NCBI GenBank assembly: GCA_036407035.1
Contig: DASXAA010000246.1
Location: forward strand, 1 to 64,000
Length of the DNA stretch: 64,000 nucleotides
Direction of reading: 5' to 3'
DNA from: JACVRW01 sp036407035
GTDB lineage: Bacteria > Actinomycetota > Thermoleophilia > Solirubrobacterales > Thermoleophilaceae
Below the pieces are notes generated by a model. That model did not search any database. It was not told where the DNA came from and worked only from the letters and a program-made list of their open reading frames with translations. The stretch's first letter is position 1. Every line of letters begins with the position of its first letter. Shown here piece after piece: positions 62,907 to 64,000 of the stretch. A program made the position numbers and the translations under genes.

Positions 62907-63566
62907 GTGAAGGTCGACTTCCAGCGGCCGTTCGCCGTGCCGGAGGGCGCGAGCGAGGTGCTGCTCGCCCGCCACGGCGCCTGCGACGCGCCCGCGCCCG
63001 GCGGGCTGATCGGCGGCCGCAGCGACCCGCCGCTCAACGCGCGCGGCCGCGAGGAGGTGGCCGCGCTGGCGGGGCGCCTCGCGCGCGAGCGCGTGGGCGC
63101 GCTCTTCACGACGCCGCTGCGCCGCACCGCCGAGACCGCCGACCACGTCCTCGAGCGGCACGACGTGGAGCCCGTCGTGCTGCCGCAGCTCGGCGAGATC
63201 TTCCTCGGCGAGTGGGAGGGTCACGGCATCCACGACCGCGGCCGCCGCGCCGACCCGGAGTTCCTGCGCGTGATGCGCGACCAGCGCTGGGACCTGATCC
63301 CGGGGGCCGAGCCCGCCGACGCCTTCTCCGAGCGCGTTCGCGAGGGCATCGAGATCGTTGCGGACGCCGCGGGCGGCGGCGCCGTCGCGGTGGCGGTCAC
63401 CCACGCGGCCGTGATCGCCGAGATCTGCCGCCAGGTGACCGGAAGCCGGCCGTTCGCTTTCCTTCTCAGCGCGAACGGCTCGATCACCCGGCTGGTGCGG
63501 ATGCCGGACCGGCGTTGGGCACTGATGTCGTTCAACGAGACTGAGCACCTGACTGCGCCCAAGTGA
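62907..63566 (+). CDS. Histidine phosphatase family protein (copy 2)
   Basis: 219 residues, close paralogue of 25696-26382. VLLARHGAC holds the RHG motif, TPLRRTAETA the second Arg, FLGEWEGHG the acid region, AVAVTHAAVIAEI the distal His. GTG start with GATCAT 6 bases before, no Shine-Dalgarno. Divergent from the biotin carboxylase operon (53-base gap). It probably dephosphorylates a small metabolite. Confidence 0.9.
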   Translation: MKVDFQRPFAVPEGASEVLLARHGACDAPAPGGLIGGRSDPPLNARGREEVAALAGRLARERVGALFTTPLRRTAETADHVLERHDVEPVVLPQLGEIFLGEWEGHGIHDRGRRADPEFLRVMRDQRWDLIPGAEPADAFSERVREGIEIVADAAGGGAVAVAVTHAAVIAEICRQVTGSRPFAFLLSANGSITRLVRMPDRRWALMSFNETEHLTAPK

Positions 63567-63583
63567 TAGCCGACCGGTGCACG

Positions 63584-63611
63584 GCCGCGGGCCCCCGGGC
63601 CGGGGGGCGGC
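63584..63611 (+). terminator. GC-rich hairpin after the phosphatase gene
   Basis: GCCCCC (63591-63596) pairs GGGGGC (63603-63608), flanked by GCC (63584-63586) and GGC (63609-63611) with a small bulge. It begins 18 bases after the phosphatase stop. No T tract. Confidence 0.4.
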
Positions 63612-63631
63612 TGTGATCCCTCCAACGGCTT

Positions 63632-63648
63632 CTGTCGCATTCCACAAG
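63632..63648 (-). promoter_or_regulatory. Recurrent palindromic motif, site G
   Basis: On the minus strand CTTGTGGAATGCGACAG matches site F at 11 of 17 positions including CTTGTGG and ACAG. It lies 79-95 bases before the last SDR gene, in a 160-base gap with the terminator hairpin upstream and no gene. Confidence 0.4.
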
Positions 63649-63726
63649 TCGCGCCGCCGCTTCCTGCCGGGAGGCGGGACGGCGGTCATAGGATCGGGCG
63701 CGTCCTCTTCCCCGGGAAGGAGAGTC

Positions 63727-64000
63727 ATGAGTCAGGACAACGTCGCCACCGACGAGCGGTCGGCCGCGAGCGGCCTCGGTCGCCTCGCCGGGAAGGTCGC
63801 GGTGATCTCCGGCGCCAGCAGCGGGATCGGCCGGGCAACCATGGAGCTCTTCGGCCGCGAGGGCGCGAAGGTCGTGGGCACCGCCCGGCGCGAGGAGCAG
63901 CTGCGCGAGGCGCTCGGAAACGTGGAGAGCGCCGGCGGCGAGGGCATCGTCGTGCCGGCCGACCTCGAGGACGAGGGGACGGCCGAGAAGGTCGTCCAGG
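63727..64000 (+). CDS. Short-chain dehydrogenase/reductase, N-terminal part (continues beyond window)
   Basis: First 91 residues of an SDR. A 20-residue lead (SQDNVATDERSAASG) precedes the strand KVAVISGASSGIGRATM with the cofactor loop SGASSGIG; TARREEQ gives the NADP-type Arg pair; DLEDEGT follows. ATG with GGAAGGAG upstream. The catalytic Tyr/Lys lies outside the window. Confidence 0.88.
   Translation, partial: MSQDNVATDERSAASGLGRLAGKVAVISGASSGIGRATMELFGREGAKVVGTARREEQLREALGNVESAGGEGIVVPADLEDEGTAEKVVQ

Overview
This 64 kb window is very GC-rich, gene-dense bacterial DNA. I infer a high-GC actinobacterium, possibly of the Thermoleophilia (Solirubrobacter/Gaiella-like) lineage. The basis is base composition, GTG/TTG starts, promoters of the form NANNNT placed 6-8 bases before the start codon, and the gene families (PucR/CdaR and LuxR-ATPase regulators, DrrAB-type exporter, many SDRs and acyl-CoA ligases). 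The lineage is inference: no rRNA, tRNA or other marker gene is visible. I found no transposase, integrase, CRISPR array, rRNA or tRNA.

Region 1 (1-6.9 kb) is general physiology: the N-terminal part of a P-type cation ATPase with a tandem universal stress protein, a CocE/NonD serine hydrolase, a DrrAB-like ABC exporter, and an ECF sigma factor whose gene has no normal start codon and carries a perfect 16-bp palindrome at its 5' end. An NTF2-like protein follows.

Region 2 (6.9-11.2 kb) holds a large LuxR-family ATPase regulator, a FabL-like reductase and an acetoacetate-decarboxylase-like protein. The regulator is bracketed by an exact 26-bp direct repeat.

Region 3 (11.3-24.9 kb) is the most interesting part: eleven minus-strand genes, overlapping or 2-14 bases apart. 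In transcription order they are a small winged-helix protein, a PPDK/PEP-synthase-like protein lacking the PEP/pyruvate barrel, a stand-alone phosphohistidine swivel protein, an unrecognised 501-residue protein, an acyl-CoA ligase, a PycB/OadA-like carboxyltransferase, a nitroreductase, three acetone-carboxylase-like subunits (beta, alpha, gamma) and a GNAT acetyltransferase. I infer an ATP-driven activation and carboxylation route for a ketone or other enolisable substrate, followed by CoA ligation.

Region 4 (25-41 kb) carries hydrolase/phosphatase/alcohol dehydrogenase genes, SDRs, an acyl-CoA ligase, a thiolase homologue lacking its GHP motif, a PucR/CdaR regulator, an M20 peptidase and a 2-oxoacid/acetoin dehydrogenase module (E2 divergent from E1alpha-E1beta) with a GntR regulator, an AADC-like protein and a thiolase.

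Region 5 (41-49 kb) is a branched-chain-amino-acid-type ABC importer with a rare LivH-LivM-LivG fusion, a DUF3237 protein, and a second E1alpha-E1beta pair with an SDR.

Region 6 (49.7-64 kb) has a second HyuA/HyuB carboxylase/hydantoinase-like pair whose B subunit carries a gamma-like C-terminal domain, a second E2 with a zinc alcohol dehydrogenase, an acyl-CoA ligase, a MaoC dehydratase, more SDRs, a second histidine phosphatase, and a three-gene biotin carboxylase operon (BCCP, biotin carboxylase, carboxyltransferase). Many modules occur twice, so the window looks like an accreted catabolic region for several related carbonyl or cyclic substrates.
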